Notes: generated by a model not told the origin, from the sequence alone. A DNA stretch of 64,000 bases from Paracoccus bogoriensis (GCF_019431455.1 NZ_JAHYSR010000001.1:1-64000); one strand, 5' to 3'; counted from the first letter of the stretch, positions 54,301 to 62,561 are shown. A program made the numbers and translations.

Positions 54301-54664
54301 GCCGACGGTGGTCACGCTGGTCTATGGGCTGGGCTTCGGAATGCTGATCGTGCTGCTGGTCGTGCCGGCGGTTCTGGCCATCGGCGCCGATCTGGGCCGG
54401 GCGCGGCGGGCCTATCGCCGCAGCCGCAGGGCGCAGCCGGTGGCGGGCGTGATCCGGGCGGCGACCGGCGGGGCTGTGCTGGCCTTTGCGCTGACGCTGC
54501 TGCCGGTGGCGCTGTTGCCCGCGATCGGGGTGGCGCTGCCCGGCTGGTGGCCGGTGGCGGGGTCGGTCGGTGCGGCGCTTGGCGCCTATGTGCTGGCGCT
54601 GCTGGCGGTGGTCCTGGGCGCGGGGCTCTGGGCCCTGCGCCGGGCACCTGCGATCAGGGGCTGA
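51305..54664 (+). CDS. RND-family efflux transporter permease
   Basis: The 1,119-residue protein has the RND layout of 12 membrane segments with two large periplasmic loops (about residues 35-330 and 560-870). The proton-relay acidic residues are in LGIIVDDAIVVGEHADYR (TM4), and motif IGMSGIIINDSIVLISTIDEYTRKRG occupies TM10. The family resembles HAE1/AcrB-like pumps of the broad alphaproteobacterial type. The GTG start at 51305 overlaps the adaptor stop by eight bases. The last 75 residues after VVPAVLAIG form two or three extra hydrophobic segments. Substrate is unknown. Confidence 0.9.
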   Translation: MADRRGLLSLFVRHRTLANLVLAVMVIAGLYSAPKLRAQFFPDTVVQQIDVSVRWEGAGADDVDQSVVAVLEPALMGVEGVALTSSQAVQGSARLRLEFEPGWDMSRAMAEVETAIAGAGNLPEGAEEPQITRRAWRDRVADVVISGPVGLDQLGRIADDMSNRLYARGVTRLSVTGISAPRTLVQVRMADLIRHDLTMEQVASVIGAAAAPIPAGDLASGAARVRTGTETRDPAGVAALVLKALPDGTQLTVGDVADVTAEGIDRGTAYFVAGNPAVMLAVERSASGDAIAMQREVEAVVAQMQPSLPAGVQIDLVRARAELISARLTLLLDNAILGLALVLGLLFLFLNARTAIWVAAGIPAALLGAVALMYAAGMTINMISLFALILTLGIIVDDAIVVGEHADYRHRKLGEPPQVAAERAAARMGAPVVSSTLTTIIAFAGLVTVGGRFGEMIGDIPWTVIMVLIASLVECFLVLPNHMAHALAHSARERWYDRPSAFVNRWLDRFVAAVVRPVARLVLAWRYPALAFVVVALSWSAATLMTGKVPWRFFDAPEQGSVTGNFAMLAGSSRADTERVMAMVQEAVDGVAARYEAEYGINPITHSMTLLGGNSGRPLPGAETKEADLLGAIQIELIDPDFRPYSSFEFVAALQEAMPTDPRLEVISFRGFRSGPGGDAISVRMTGANATVLKDAAEALKLRLSAFPEVSALEDSMDYDKDELALRLTARGEALGFTTQGLARELRQRLGGIEAATFPVGTRSGAIHVELPAEERQGDFLDRMMMRAASGQWVPLADIVTVETAAGFSVVRRENGERMISVTGDISDDDPARAAQITQALQAELMPDIAAEFGISYTITGLAEQEQEFLGDAILGFGLALAGIYMVLAWIFASWTRPLVVMSVIPFGLIGAIWGHYIWQLPLTMFSIVGLIGMSGIIINDSIVLISTIDEYTRKRGLRPAIVAAVCDRFRPVLLTTATTVLGLAPLLYERSSQALFLKPTVVTLVYGLGFGMLIVLLVVPAVLAIGADLGRARRAYRRSRRAQPVAGVIRAATGGAVLAFALTLLPVALLPAIGVALPGWWPVAGSVGAALGAYVLALLAVVLGAGLWALRRAPAIRG

Positions 54665-55463
54665 GTCGGCAACCCAGACTTTCGACCGCATCCTTGGCGC
54701 TGACCACGGTCAGCCGCAAGGCCGAGGGGTCAAGCGGAAAGGGCGCGGCCTCGGGGCCGACCATCTCGGCCACGGCGACGGGACCATCGGCGCGCATCTC
54801 GATCTGGGCGCCTGAGACCCAGAGGTCGGGCTTGCCCTCGACCTCGATCGCGGCCAGTTCGGGCGCCTCCGAGGGCAGCGCCATCTCGACGCGCAACCCG
54901 TCGGCGATGGCCTCGATCCGGCATTCGGGCAGATGCTCGACCAGACGCGGCGTCTCGGCCAGGGCGGCCTTGATGCGGCTGTCGGGCAATGTGCCGGGCG
55001 GCGGTGCGCTGAGGTCAAGCTGGGCTGGCACGCAGATATTGTCGCACAGGCCCAGCTCGATCTGGCTGTGCAGCGTGACGGGACGAGTGGCGTCGGCGGG
55101 GCTGGCAGTGAAGGGCAGGACCAGGTGGTCGTGATAGCCCAGTTCCTGCGTGTCTCCGGACCGGATCGCCTCGGGGGCAGGCCAATGGAAGACCACATCG
55201 CGCAGATTTTCCGATCCATCCCAGGAAAAGCTGGGCGGCAGGCCGCTATCGCCGGGGCTGCGCCAATAGGTTTTCCAGCCCGGCTTCAGCACCAGTTCCA
55301 GCGCGGCGATCCGGTTGCCCGCCTCGTCGATCCAGCCGGGCAGCAGCCGGGCATCGACCAGGCCAAGCGGCAATTCGCTCTCGGTCGGGCGCATCTGGGC
55401 TGGGGCAGGCAAGGCCAGCGCGCCCGTCAGGGCAAGGGAAAGGGCACAAGACAGACGGAGCAT
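54654..55463 (-). CDS. Periplasmic DsbD-domain (thiol-disulfide) protein
   Basis: The 269-residue protein has a signal peptide (MLRLSCALSLALTGALALPAPAQ). A DsbD-alpha/ScsB-like immunoglobulin-type domain follows, with ALELVLKPGWKTYWRSPGDSGLPPSF, ELGYHDHLVLPF and the CxxxC pair in IELGLCDNICVPAQLDL. It lacks the membrane electron-transfer part of full DsbD, so it probably accepts or passes electrons with a separate partner. It is convergent with the RND pump, overlapping its end by 11 bases, and divergent from the YqgE gene. Confidence 0.82.
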   Translation of the reverse strand: MLRLSCALSLALTGALALPAPAQMRPTESELPLGLVDARLLPGWIDEAGNRIAALELVLKPGWKTYWRSPGDSGLPPSFSWDGSENLRDVVFHWPAPEAIRSGDTQELGYHDHLVLPFTASPADATRPVTLHSQIELGLCDNICVPAQLDLSAPPPGTLPDSRIKAALAETPRLVEHLPECRIEAIADGLRVEMALPSEAPELAAIEVEGKPDLWVSGAQIEMRADGPVAVAEMVGPEAAPFPLDPSALRLTVVSAKDAVESLGCRLSP

Positions 55464-55567
55464 GACCCCGACATAGCGCCGCCCTCGTCGCTCCGGGAAG
55501 TCACAAAACCGCGCGATGCTTGCATCAAGGCGCTCTCATGCCGATCTTGTGATGAAAAGGAGACGCA

Positions 55568-56149
55568 ATGACCGCCGCAGACAAGACCCAGAACCTGACC
55601 GGCAAGATCCTGATCGCCATGCCGGGCATGACCGACCCGCGATTCCAGCGTTCGGTCGTGCTGATCTGCGCCCATTCCGACGAGGGCGCGATGGGGCTGA
55701 TCCTGAACCGCCCTCTGCCCGAGATCCGGTTTGACGATCTGCTGCGGCAGTTGGGAATCAAGGCCGATGACGGCGCCGGGGCGATCGAGGTCCGCTTTGG
55801 CGGTCCGGTCGAGCCGGGGCGGGGCTTTGTGCTGCACACGGTGCCCGAACATGGCTGCGACCCCGAGGGCCGGTTGCGCATATCGGGCAGGCTGGCGATG
55901 ACCACGACGCGCGACATTCTTGAAGACATCGCCTCGGGCGACGGTCCGCGGCCGGCGGTTCTGGCGCTTGGCTATTCCGGCTGGGGGCCGGGACAGCTCG
56001 AGGCCGAGATGCTGGCCAATGGCTGGCTGACCGGCGAAGGCGCCGAGGATCTGATCTTTGCACCCTCGCACGAGGACAAGTGGACCCGCGCGCTGAAGGC
56101 ACAGGGCATCGACCCTTCGCTTTTGTCAGGCGCGGCAGGCCGGGCCTGA
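55568..56149 (+). CDS. YqgE/AlgH (DUF179) family protein
   Basis: The 193-residue protein has the family motifs LTGKILIAMPGMTDPRFQRSVVLICAHSDEGAMGLILNRPL, VRFGGPVEPGRGFVLHT and ALGYSGWGPGQLEAEM. The fold is known from structures, but the biochemical role is not settled. AAAGGAG lies five bases before ATG 55568. It stands alone between divergent and convergent neighbours. Confidence 0.92.
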   Translation: MTAADKTQNLTGKILIAMPGMTDPRFQRSVVLICAHSDEGAMGLILNRPLPEIRFDDLLRQLGIKADDGAGAIEVRFGGPVEPGRGFVLHTVPEHGCDPEGRLRISGRLAMTTTRDILEDIASGDGPRPAVLALGYSGWGPGQLEAEMLANGWLTGEGAEDLIFAPSHEDKWTRALKAQGIDPSLLSGAAGRA

Positions 56150-56164
56150 CTGGCATCCCGCGGC

Positions 56165-56962
56165 TCAGCCGAATTCGGGGAAGAATTTCTCGGACGGGGT
56201 GAAGATCTCGCAGCCATCGGCGGTGACGCCGACCGAATGCTCGAACTGCGCCGACAGCGACTTGTCGCGCGTCACCGCTGTCCAGTCATCGGCCAGGATC
56301 TTGGTCTCGGGCCTGCCCAGGTTGATCATCGGTTCGATGGTAAAGATCATGCCCTCTTCGAGGACCGGACCCTTTCCGGGGCGGCCGAAATGCAGCACGT
56401 TCGGGGGCGCGTGGAACACCTTGCCGATGCCGTGGCCGCAGAAATCGCGCACGACCGACATGCGATGGCTTTCGGCATGGGTCTGGATCGCGTGGCCGAT
56501 ATCGCCGAAGGTCGCGCCGGGGCGGACGGCCTCGATCCCTTTCATCAGCGCGTCATGCGTCACCTGGATCAGGCGCTGCGCCTTGAGTGGGGCGCGGCCT
56601 GCCACATACATGCGGCTGGTATCGCCGAACCAGCCCTCGACGATCACCGTCACGTCGATGTTCAGGATGTCGCCGTCCTGCAGGATCTTTTCGCCCGGGA
56701 TGCCGTGGCAGACCACGTGATTCACGCTGATGCAACTGGCGTGCTGGTAGCCGCGATAGCCGATCGTGGCCGAGGTGACGCCCAGTTCCTGTATCCTGGT
56801 GCGGATGAAATCGTCCAGCGCGCCGGTCGTCACGCCCGGTTGGACCAGCGGCCCGACCTCGTCCAGGATCCGCGCCGCGACCCGGCCTGCCTTGCGCATC
56901 CCCTCGAAATCTTCGGGCAGGTGGATGCGGATACCCTCGCGGGTGATGCGGCCTTCGTCCAT
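56165..56962 (-). CDS. map: Methionine aminopeptidase, type I
   Basis: The 265-residue enzyme has the metal ligands in their usual blocks: CISVNHVVCHGIPGEKIL, NIDVTVIVEGWFGDTSRMY (two Asp), DFCGHGIGKVFHAPPNVLHFG (His), MIFTIEPMINLG (Glu) and SAQFEHSVGVTADGCEIFT (Glu). It removes the initiator methionine from nascent proteins. AAAGGAACC precedes ATG 56962. Confidence 0.95.
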   Translation of the reverse strand: MDEGRITREGIRIHLPEDFEGMRKAGRVAARILDEVGPLVQPGVTTGALDDFIRTRIQELGVTSATIGYRGYQHASCISVNHVVCHGIPGEKILQDGDILNIDVTVIVEGWFGDTSRMYVAGRAPLKAQRLIQVTHDALMKGIEAVRPGATFGDIGHAIQTHAESHRMSVVRDFCGHGIGKVFHAPPNVLHFGRPGKGPVLEEGMIFTIEPMINLGRPETKILADDWTAVTRDKSLSAQFEHSVGVTADGCEIFTPSEKFFPEFG

Positions 56963-57064
56963 GGCGGTTCCTTTCGTCATCCCGCCTAGATAGACGTGAT
57001 GCCGCACTTGTTCCAGCCCCGCACGGGCGCTTAGAAGAGGGAGCATCAGCGAAAAGGGCAGGTA

Positions 57065-57805
57065 ATGCAGTCCGACAATCCCACCGCCGCGATCCTTGTC
57101 ATCGGGGACGAAATCCTCTCGGGGCGCACCCGCGAAGGCAATGCGCATCATCTGGCGCAGCTTCTGTCGGCGACCGGGTTCGATCTGCGCGAGATCCGGG
57201 TGGTGCCCGACGACCATGACCGCATCGTCGCGGCGATCCGCGCGCTGGATAAAAGCCTGGGTGGCGCCTACGATCTGCTGTTCACCTCGGGCGGGATCGG
57301 GCCGACGCATGACGACATCACCGCCGATGCCGTCGCCGCCGCCCATGGCACCGGAATCGAGATCAACGACGAGGCCCGCGCCCTGCTTCAGGCCCGCTGC
57401 GACCGGATGGGCACCGTTCTGACCGAGAACCGCCTGCGGATGGCGCGCATCCCGGTCGGCGCGACGCTGATCGACAATGCTGTGTCGGCGGCGCCGGGCT
57501 TTTCCATCGGCAACACCCATGTGATGGCCGGCGTGCCCGAAGTGTTTCGCGCGATGGTGGACTGGCTTCTGCCGCGTCTGTCTGCCGGGCGGCCGGTCTG
57601 TTCGGCCACGGTCGAGGTGCGGCGCGGCGAAAGCGACGTGGCCGAAGAGCTGAAGGCCGTCGCCGCCGAATATGCCGACCTGTCGCTTGGCAGCTATCCT
57701 TTCCATGACGCGACCGGCTGGGGGACGAACCTTGTCGTGCGCGGGCTGGATCAGGCGCGCGTCGATGCCGCCATGGCCGATCTGCGCGCCCGGATCGGAC
57801 TGTGA
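57065..57805 (+). CDS. CinA-N/MoaB-type molybdopterin-binding domain protein
   Basis: The 246-residue protein has an MPT-binding fold of the CinA N-terminal type: AAILVIGDEILSGRTREGNAHHLAQLL, DDHDRIVAAIRAL, FTSGGIGPTHDDITADAVAAAHG and VMAGVPEVFRAMVDWLLPRL. The CinA deamidase domain is absent, as is common in alphaproteobacteria. The family has been linked to NAD/ADP-ribose metabolism and competence; the role here is not established. GTGA overlaps the next gene. Confidence 0.85.
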   Translation: MQSDNPTAAILVIGDEILSGRTREGNAHHLAQLLSATGFDLREIRVVPDDHDRIVAAIRALDKSLGGAYDLLFTSGGIGPTHDDITADAVAAAHGTGIEINDEARALLQARCDRMGTVLTENRLRMARIPVGATLIDNAVSAAPGFSIGNTHVMAGVPEVFRAMVDWLLPRLSAGRPVCSATVEVRRGESDVAEELKAVAAEYADLSLGSYPFHDATGWGTNLVVRGLDQARVDAAMADLRARIGL

Positions 57806-58524
57806 CGCGCCTGCCCGACCCCGCCCTGGCCCATGCCTTCGAGGCAAGCTGGCCGCCCGCTCGGACCGAACGGGCGGGCGGCTTTCTGGTGGGGCTGGGC
57901 GAGGGTGCCGGAGGCCGCGTCAGTTCCGCCCGCGCCTTGCCGGATTGGCGGCCGGACGACATTCCCTTGGCCGAGGCGCAGCACCGCGAATGGGGCCAGC
58001 GCCCGGTGTTTCGCGCCTGGAATGCCGATCAGGCGCTGATCGCGGCACTGACCGACCGGGGCTATGGTCTGGAAAACCCGACACTGGTGCTGGAAGCGCC
58101 CGTGGCCGCGCTGACCGACCGGCCCCTGCCGCCGGTCACGGGCTTTGCGCTCTGGCCGCCGTTGGCCATTCAGCGCCGCATCTGGGAGGCGGGCAATATC
58201 AACCCCGCCCGTCAAGCCGTGATGGATCGCGTCGCCCTGCCCAAGGCCGCGCTGCTGGGGCGCCTGCATGACCGTGCGGCGGCGGCGGGCTTCGTCGCGG
58301 CTGCGGGCGATGTGGCGATGCTGCACGGGCTGGAGGTGCTGCCCGATTTCCGCCGGCAGGGCCTGGCCGGCTGGATGGTGCGGCAGGCCGCGTTCTGGGC
58401 CGCCGAACAGGGCGCCGCCCGGCTGGCCCTGGCCGTGTCCGAGGGCAATGCCGGCGCGCGCGCGCTCTATCGCGGCCTCGGCTTCACCGAGGCCGCGGGA
58501 TACGGCTATTACGCCCCGGTCTGA
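57802..58524 (+). CDS. GNAT-family N-acetyltransferase
   Basis: The 240-residue protein has a C-terminal GNAT domain with the acetyl-CoA loop LEVLPDFRRQGLAGWMVRQAAFWA and the final strands LALAVSEGNAGARALYRGLGFTEAAGYGYY. The N-terminal half is less conserved. It acetylates an unknown amine. The GTG start at 57802 overlaps the CinA-type stop by four bases, so the two are co-translated. Its 3' end overlaps yghU by 16 bases. Confidence 0.8.
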   Translation: MTRLPDPALAHAFEASWPPARTERAGGFLVGLGEGAGGRVSSARALPDWRPDDIPLAEAQHREWGQRPVFRAWNADQALIAALTDRGYGLENPTLVLEAPVAALTDRPLPPVTGFALWPPLAIQRRIWEAGNINPARQAVMDRVALPKAALLGRLHDRAAAAGFVAAAGDVAMLHGLEVLPDFRRQGLAGWMVRQAAFWAAEQGAARLALAVSEGNAGARALYRGLGFTEAAGYGYYAPV

Positions 58525-59384
58525 GCGGCGCGCTTGTCTTGGGTCATGGTCTCGAAATCCGAGGCTGAATGCCGCTCGTGCAATTGCTCCGAGGGCTGAC
58601 CCGAGATCTTGTTGACCATCACGCCGCGCTGCACGGCGGGACGGGCCGCGATTTCGTCCTGCCACCGCCGGACATGACCATAGCGGGCCGCATCGAGGAA
58701 AGTCGCCGCATCGCCATACAGCTTGCCGGCCACCAACTGGCCATACCATGGCCAGATCGCCATGTCGGCGATGGAATATTCGTCGCCCGCCATGAAACGG
58801 TTCGTCGCCAGGTGCTGGTCCAGGACATCAAGCTGGCGCTTCGTTTCCATCGTGTAGCGGTCAATGGCATATTCGATCCTGGTCGGGGCATAGGCATAGA
58901 AATGCCCGAACCCCCCGCCCAGGAACGGGGCCGATCCCATCTGCCAGAACAGCCAGTTCAGCGCCTCGGTCCGCGCTGCCGGGTCTTTCGGCAGAAAGGC
59001 CCCGAAGGTCTCGGCCAGATAAAGAAGGATCGCGCCCGATTCGAACACGCGCCGCGTCGGGTCGGTGCCGTGATCCATCAGCGCCGGAATCTTGCTGTTG
59101 GGATTGACGGCCACGAAGCCGCTGCCGAACTGGTCGCCATCGCCGATCCGGATCAGCCAGGCGTCGTATTCGGCGTCATGGCCCGCCTCCAGCAATTCCT
59201 CGAACAGGATCGTGACCTTCTGCCCGTTGGGCGTGGCCAGCGAATACAGCTGGAACCGGTGATCTCCGCGCGGCAGGTCGCGGTCGAAGCGCGCCCCTGC
59301 CGTGGGTCGGTTGATGCTGGCGAACTGGCCGCCGTTTTCCTTGTCCCAGGTCCAGACCTTGGGCGGGGTGTCATCGGTGCTCAT
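58509..59384 (-). CDS. yghU: YghU-like glutathione-dependent disulfide-bond oxidoreductase
   Basis: The 291-residue protein has the nu-class GST features: an N-terminal extension (WTWDKENGGQFASINRPTAGARFDRDLPRGDH), LYSLATPNGQKVTILFEELLEAG, NPNSKIPALMDH, RVFESGAILLYLAETFG and MGSAPFLGGGFGHFYAYAP. E. coli YghU binds two glutathiones and reduces disulfides and peroxides. The start ATG 59384 follows GAGGGA. It is divergent from the radical SAM gene. Confidence 0.9.
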   Translation of the reverse strand: MSTDDTPPKVWTWDKENGGQFASINRPTAGARFDRDLPRGDHRFQLYSLATPNGQKVTILFEELLEAGHDAEYDAWLIRIGDGDQFGSGFVAVNPNSKIPALMDHGTDPTRRVFESGAILLYLAETFGAFLPKDPAARTEALNWLFWQMGSAPFLGGGFGHFYAYAPTRIEYAIDRYTMETKRQLDVLDQHLATNRFMAGDEYSIADMAIWPWYGQLVAGKLYGDAATFLDAARYGHVRRWQDEIAARPAVQRGVMVNKISGQPSEQLHERHSASDFETMTQDKRAAQTGA

Positions 59385-59453
59385 CGCGTTCCCTCATTGC
59401 CTGATCTGCAAGATGTGAATGCGGCCGTCCAAGATCAACCCGCGTGGCGGGCT

Positions 59454-59481
59454 TGCAGATGTTCCGATAATGTTCTATCAT
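59454..59481 (+). promoter_or_regulatory. Promoter with an embedded LexA (SOS) box
   Basis: TTGCAG (59454-59459) and TATCAT (59476-59481) are 16 bp apart. Between them lies GTTC-CGATAAT-GTTC (59461-59475), an exact match to the alphaproteobacterial LexA consensus GTTC-N7-GTTC. The expected transcription start falls at about 59488, on the A of the ATG, which suggests a leaderless message repressed by LexA. Confidence 0.7.
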
Positions 59482-59487
59482 GCGCCG

Positions 59488-60567
59488 ATGCTGCCGCCTC
59501 GTGATCCCCATCTGCGCCTCAAGGCGCGCGGCGCCGCCTCGGCCCCGGCCGGGCGGTTCGACACTCAGACACGGCTGCGCGAATCCGACGGCTGGGACAT
59601 CCCCGAGGACGAGACGCTGCTGCGGACCGAACTGGCCTTTGAACAGCCGCGCAGCATCATCACGCGCAACAATTCGCCCGACATTTCCTTTGACCGCTCG
59701 ATCAACCCCTATCGGGGCTGCGAACATGGCTGCATCTATTGCTATGCGCGGCCCAGCCACGGCTATCTGGGCCTGTCGCCGGGCTTGGACTTCGAGACGA
59801 AGATCACCGCCAAGCCCGATGCCGCCCGCCTGCTGGAACGCGAACTGGCCCGGCCCGGCTACAAGCCCGCGCCGATCGCGCTTGGCACGAACACCGACCC
59901 CTATCAGCCGGTGGAATCGAAACTGGCGATCATGCCCGGCATCCTGCGGGTGCTGCGCGACTGGAACCATCCGGTGACGCTGGTGACGCGCGGGCGGACG
60001 GTCCTGCGCGATCTGGACCTCTGGGCGGAACTGGCCGCGCGCGATCTGGCGGCGGTGGGGATCAGCGTCACCACGCTGGATGCGGGGCTTGCCCGCGCGC
60101 TGGAACCCCGCGCGCCTGCGCCCGCCACGCGGCTGCAGATGATCCGCGCGCTGGCCCGCGCAGGCGTGCCCGTCCGGGTGATGGTCGCCCCGGTCATCCC
60201 CGTCCTGACCGAGCCCGAGATCGAGGCGATCCTGACCGCCGCGCGCGAGGCGGGCGCGACCACGGCCAGCATGATCCCCCTGCGCCTGCCGCACGAGGTC
60301 GCGCCCCTGTTCCGCGACTGGCTGGACCGCCACCGGCCCGGCATGGCCGCGCATGTGATGAATCGTGTGCAGGCGATGCGGGGCGGGCGCGACAATGATC
60401 CGCGCTTTGGCCACCGCTTTCGGGGAGAGGGGGCCGAGGCCGATCTGGCCCGCCAGAGATTCCGGCTGGCGCGGCGCAGGCTGGGCTATGCCGAGGGTTC
60501 GCCCGCGCTGGACTGCTCGCGCTTCGGGGCGCCGCCCCGTGCCGGGGACCAGCTGTCGCTGTTCTAG
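59488..60567 (+). CDS. PA0069-family radical SAM protein
   Basis: The 359-residue protein has the radical SAM cluster motif CEHGCIYCYARPSH (CxxxCxxC) in INPYRGCEHGCIYCYARP. GTNTDPYQPVESKLAIMPGIL and VGISVTTLDAGLARALEPRAP follow, as in the PA0069/Rv2578c family related to spore photoproduct lyase. The reaction is unknown. I place the start at ATG 59488 because ATG 59470 lies inside the LexA box and -10 element. The LexA box implies induction by DNA damage, which would fit a role in DNA repair. Confidence 0.88.
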   Translation: MLPPRDPHLRLKARGAASAPAGRFDTQTRLRESDGWDIPEDETLLRTELAFEQPRSIITRNNSPDISFDRSINPYRGCEHGCIYCYARPSHGYLGLSPGLDFETKITAKPDAARLLERELARPGYKPAPIALGTNTDPYQPVESKLAIMPGILRVLRDWNHPVTLVTRGRTVLRDLDLWAELAARDLAAVGISVTTLDAGLARALEPRAPAPATRLQMIRALARAGVPVRVMVAPVIPVLTEPEIEAILTAAREAGATTASMIPLRLPHEVAPLFRDWLDRHRPGMAAHVMNRVQAMRGGRDNDPRFGHRFRGEGAEADLARQRFRLARRRLGYAEGSPALDCSRFGAPPRAGDQLSLF

Positions 60568-61553
60568 TTCCGGCGGCCGATGGTCAGACGCTCATCCTCG
60601 GACCCGGCGCTGAAGGCGCCCAGCCTTGCCGTGATCTGGTCCAGCGTCGGGCGTGGGCCCGCCGGGCGCGTCTCGAGCGCCTCGCGCATGGCGCGCAGAT
60701 GAGCGGCCGTCGTGCCGCAGCACCCGCCGATCACCCGCACGCCCAGGTCGCGCGCCAGACAGGCATAATCGGCCATCAATTCGGGCGTGCCGTCGTAATG
60801 CAGATGCCCGCCCTCAAGCCGCGCGACGCCGGCATTGCCCTTGGCGATCAGCGGGCGTTCGTTGCCCGAGGCGACCAGCGCGGCCACCGTCCGCAACAGG
60901 TCTGATGCCCCCACGCCGCAATTCGCGCCATAGGCGACGGGCGGGTTCGGCAGACGCTCGACCGCGGCGGCCAGTTGTGCGGGGGTGGTGCCCATCATCG
61001 TGCGCCCCGCCGTGTCGAAGCTGAGCGCCCCGCACCACGGCATGTCCGCACGCTGCGCGGCCTCGGCGGCGGCGCGCAATTCCTCCAGCGAGGCCAGCGT
61101 CTCGACCCACAGGATGTCGGCCCCGCCCTCGCGCAGCGCCTCGGCCTGTTCGTGAAAGATCTCGACAGCGGCGGCATGGGTCAGGCTGCCCATCGGGGCC
61201 ATGAAATCGCCGATCGGCCCCATGCTGCCTGCCACCACGACCGGGCGCCTGGCGCGGTCCGCGGCCTCGCGGCCCAGTTCGGCGGCCAGACGGTTCAGTT
61301 CGCCCACGCGCTCCGACAGGCCGTGCAGGCGCAGGCGCCCCCTGTTCGCGCCAAAGCTGTTGGTCAGGAACAGGTCGGAGCCCGCAGCCAGCGCATCTTC
61401 GTGCAGCGTCAGGATCGCCTCGGGTCGGGTCGCGTTCCACAATTCGGCAGGGCTGCCCGCGTCCAGACCCATGTTGAACAGCGCCGTGCCGGTCGCTCCG
61501 TCGGCCATCACCCAGTCGCGTTCCGCCAGAAGGCGGCTCAAGGCATCCGTCAT
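60564..61553 (-). CDS. bmt: Homocysteine/betaine S-methyltransferase
   Basis: The 329-residue protein has a homocysteine-methyltransferase barrel: VMADGATGTALFNMGLDAGSPAELWN, LTNSFGANRGRL and VVVAGSMGPIGDFMAP. The zinc cysteines are in VAYGANCGVGASDLL and VIGGCCGTTAAHLRAM. It methylates homocysteine to methionine, with betaine as likely donor. ATG 61553 has AAGGA about 9 bases upstream; in-frame ATGs to 61610 are possible. Its end meets the radical SAM gene tail to tail (overlap of four bases). Confidence 0.88.
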   Translation of the reverse strand: MTDALSRLLAERDWVMADGATGTALFNMGLDAGSPAELWNATRPEAILTLHEDALAAGSDLFLTNSFGANRGRLRLHGLSERVGELNRLAAELGREAADRARRPVVVAGSMGPIGDFMAPMGSLTHAAAVEIFHEQAEALREGGADILWVETLASLEELRAAAEAAQRADMPWCGALSFDTAGRTMMGTTPAQLAAAVERLPNPPVAYGANCGVGASDLLRTVAALVASGNERPLIAKGNAGVARLEGGHLHYDGTPELMADYACLARDLGVRVIGGCCGTTAAHLRAMREALETRPAGPRPTLDQITARLGAFSAGSEDERLTIGRRN

Positions 61554-61660
61554 CGCCAGGTTCCTTGCCGGGGCAGTCATGGCCTCGGCCTGTCCGATCA
61601 TCATGTCCATGATAGGTCGCGCCGTCTTGTTTCACAATCTCAGGTGGTGACGGGCGTTCA

Positions 61661-61694
61661 ACAAACGAAAGCCGCGCCGGTTTCCCGGCGCGGC
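61661..61694 (-). terminator. Terminator of the rpsF-rpsR-rplI operon
   Basis: A perfect 10-bp GC stem (61671-61680 with 61685-61694) with a TTTC loop is followed on the minus strand by TTTCGTTTGTT. It lies 25 bases after the rplI stop. Confidence 0.85.
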
Positions 61695-61719
61695 GATTTG
61701 TCTGACCTTTTCAAAAGGA

Positions 61720-62307
61720 TCAGTTGCGGTCTTTGCCGTCTTCGTCCGACGACGCGCCGCCGATATCGTCGAAAAGTTCGGCGATCTCGAATTCAGCCTC
61801 GGCATCGGCCTCGGCGGCCAGATCCTGGATCGACTTGCCCTGGGCCTGCAACTCGGCCTCTTCGGCGGAACGCGCGACGTTGAGGGTGATCGTCGCCTCG
61901 ACCTCGGGGTGCAGCACGATGCTGACCTCATGCAGACCCAGTTCCTTGATGGGCGCACGCAGGACGACCTGCTTGCGATCCACCGTGAAGCCGGCTGCGG
62001 TCGCGGCATCGGCCACGTCGCGGGTGGTGACCGAACCGTAAAGCGCGCCCGAATCCGAGGCCGAGCGGATGACCACGAAAGTCTGCCCGTCCAGTTTCTC
62101 GGCCACGGCCTGCGCTTCGGCCTTGGTCTCGGCGTTGCGAGCCTCCAATTGCGCCTTCTGGCTCTCGAACGCCTTGATATTGGCGTCCGAGGCGCGCAGC
62201 GCCTTGCCCTGCGGCAAGAGGAAATTGCGCGCATAGCCTTGCTTGACGTTCACCACGTCGCCCATCTGGCCCAGCTTGGCCACACGTTCCAGCAGGATGA
62301 CTTGCAT
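61720..62307 (-). CDS. rplI: Ribosomal protein L9
   Basis: The 195-residue protein begins [37 protein letters not shown], the highly conserved L9 N-terminus. The long central helix and C-terminal domain ([24 protein letters not shown]) follow. An acidic C-terminal tail of about 45 residues ([19 protein letters not shown]) is longer than in E. coli, as in many alphaproteobacteria. GGAGG lies eight bases before the start. Confidence 0.97.
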   Translation of the reverse strand: MQVILLERVAKLGQMGDVVNVKQGYARNFLLPQGKALRASDANIKAFESQKAQLEARNAETKAEAQAVAEKLDGQTFVVIRSASDSGALYGSVTTRDVADAATAAGFTVDRKQVVLRAPIKELGLHEVSIVLHPEVEATITLNVARSAEEAELQAQGKSIQDLAAEADAEAEFEIAELFDDIGGASSDEDGKDRN

Positions 62308-62320
62308 CTCTCAGGCCTCC

Positions 62321-62548
62321 TTACTTCACGACATAGGGCAGCAGGGCAAGGAAGCGGGCGCGCTTGATCGCACGGGCCAGCTCGCGCTGCTTCTTGGCCG
62401 AGACGGCGGTGATGCGCGAGGGCACGATCTTGCCGCGTTCGGAAATGTAGCGCTGCAACAGGCGCGTGTCCTTGTAGTCGATCACGGGCGCGTTCTCACC
62501 CGAGAAGGGGCAGACCTTGCGGCGGCGGAAAAAGGGTTTGTTCGCCAT
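62321..62548 (-). CDS. rpsR: Ribosomal protein S18
   Basis: The 75-residue protein begins [73 protein letters not shown], which is S18 over its full length. It forms a heterodimer with S6 in the 30S platform. It lies 13 bases after rpsF. Confidence 0.98.
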   Translation of the reverse strand: MANKPFFRRRKVCPFSGENAPVIDYKDTRLLQRYISERGKIVPSRITAVSAKKQRELARAIKRARFLALLPYVVK

Positions 62549-62561
62549 GGTTCAGATCCTT

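Noticed and set aside
50714..54691. A 1,325-codon open frame on the minus strand opposite the RND pump and adaptor
   Set aside because: It mirrors the codon positions of the real genes in very GC-rich DNA, is full of Arg/Gln/His/Asp runs, has no ribosome site and resembles no protein family.
61554..61660. SAM-type riboswitch upstream of the homocysteine methyltransferase
   Set aside because: I looked for SAM-II, SAM-V and SAM/SAH core sequences and pairing and could not see them.
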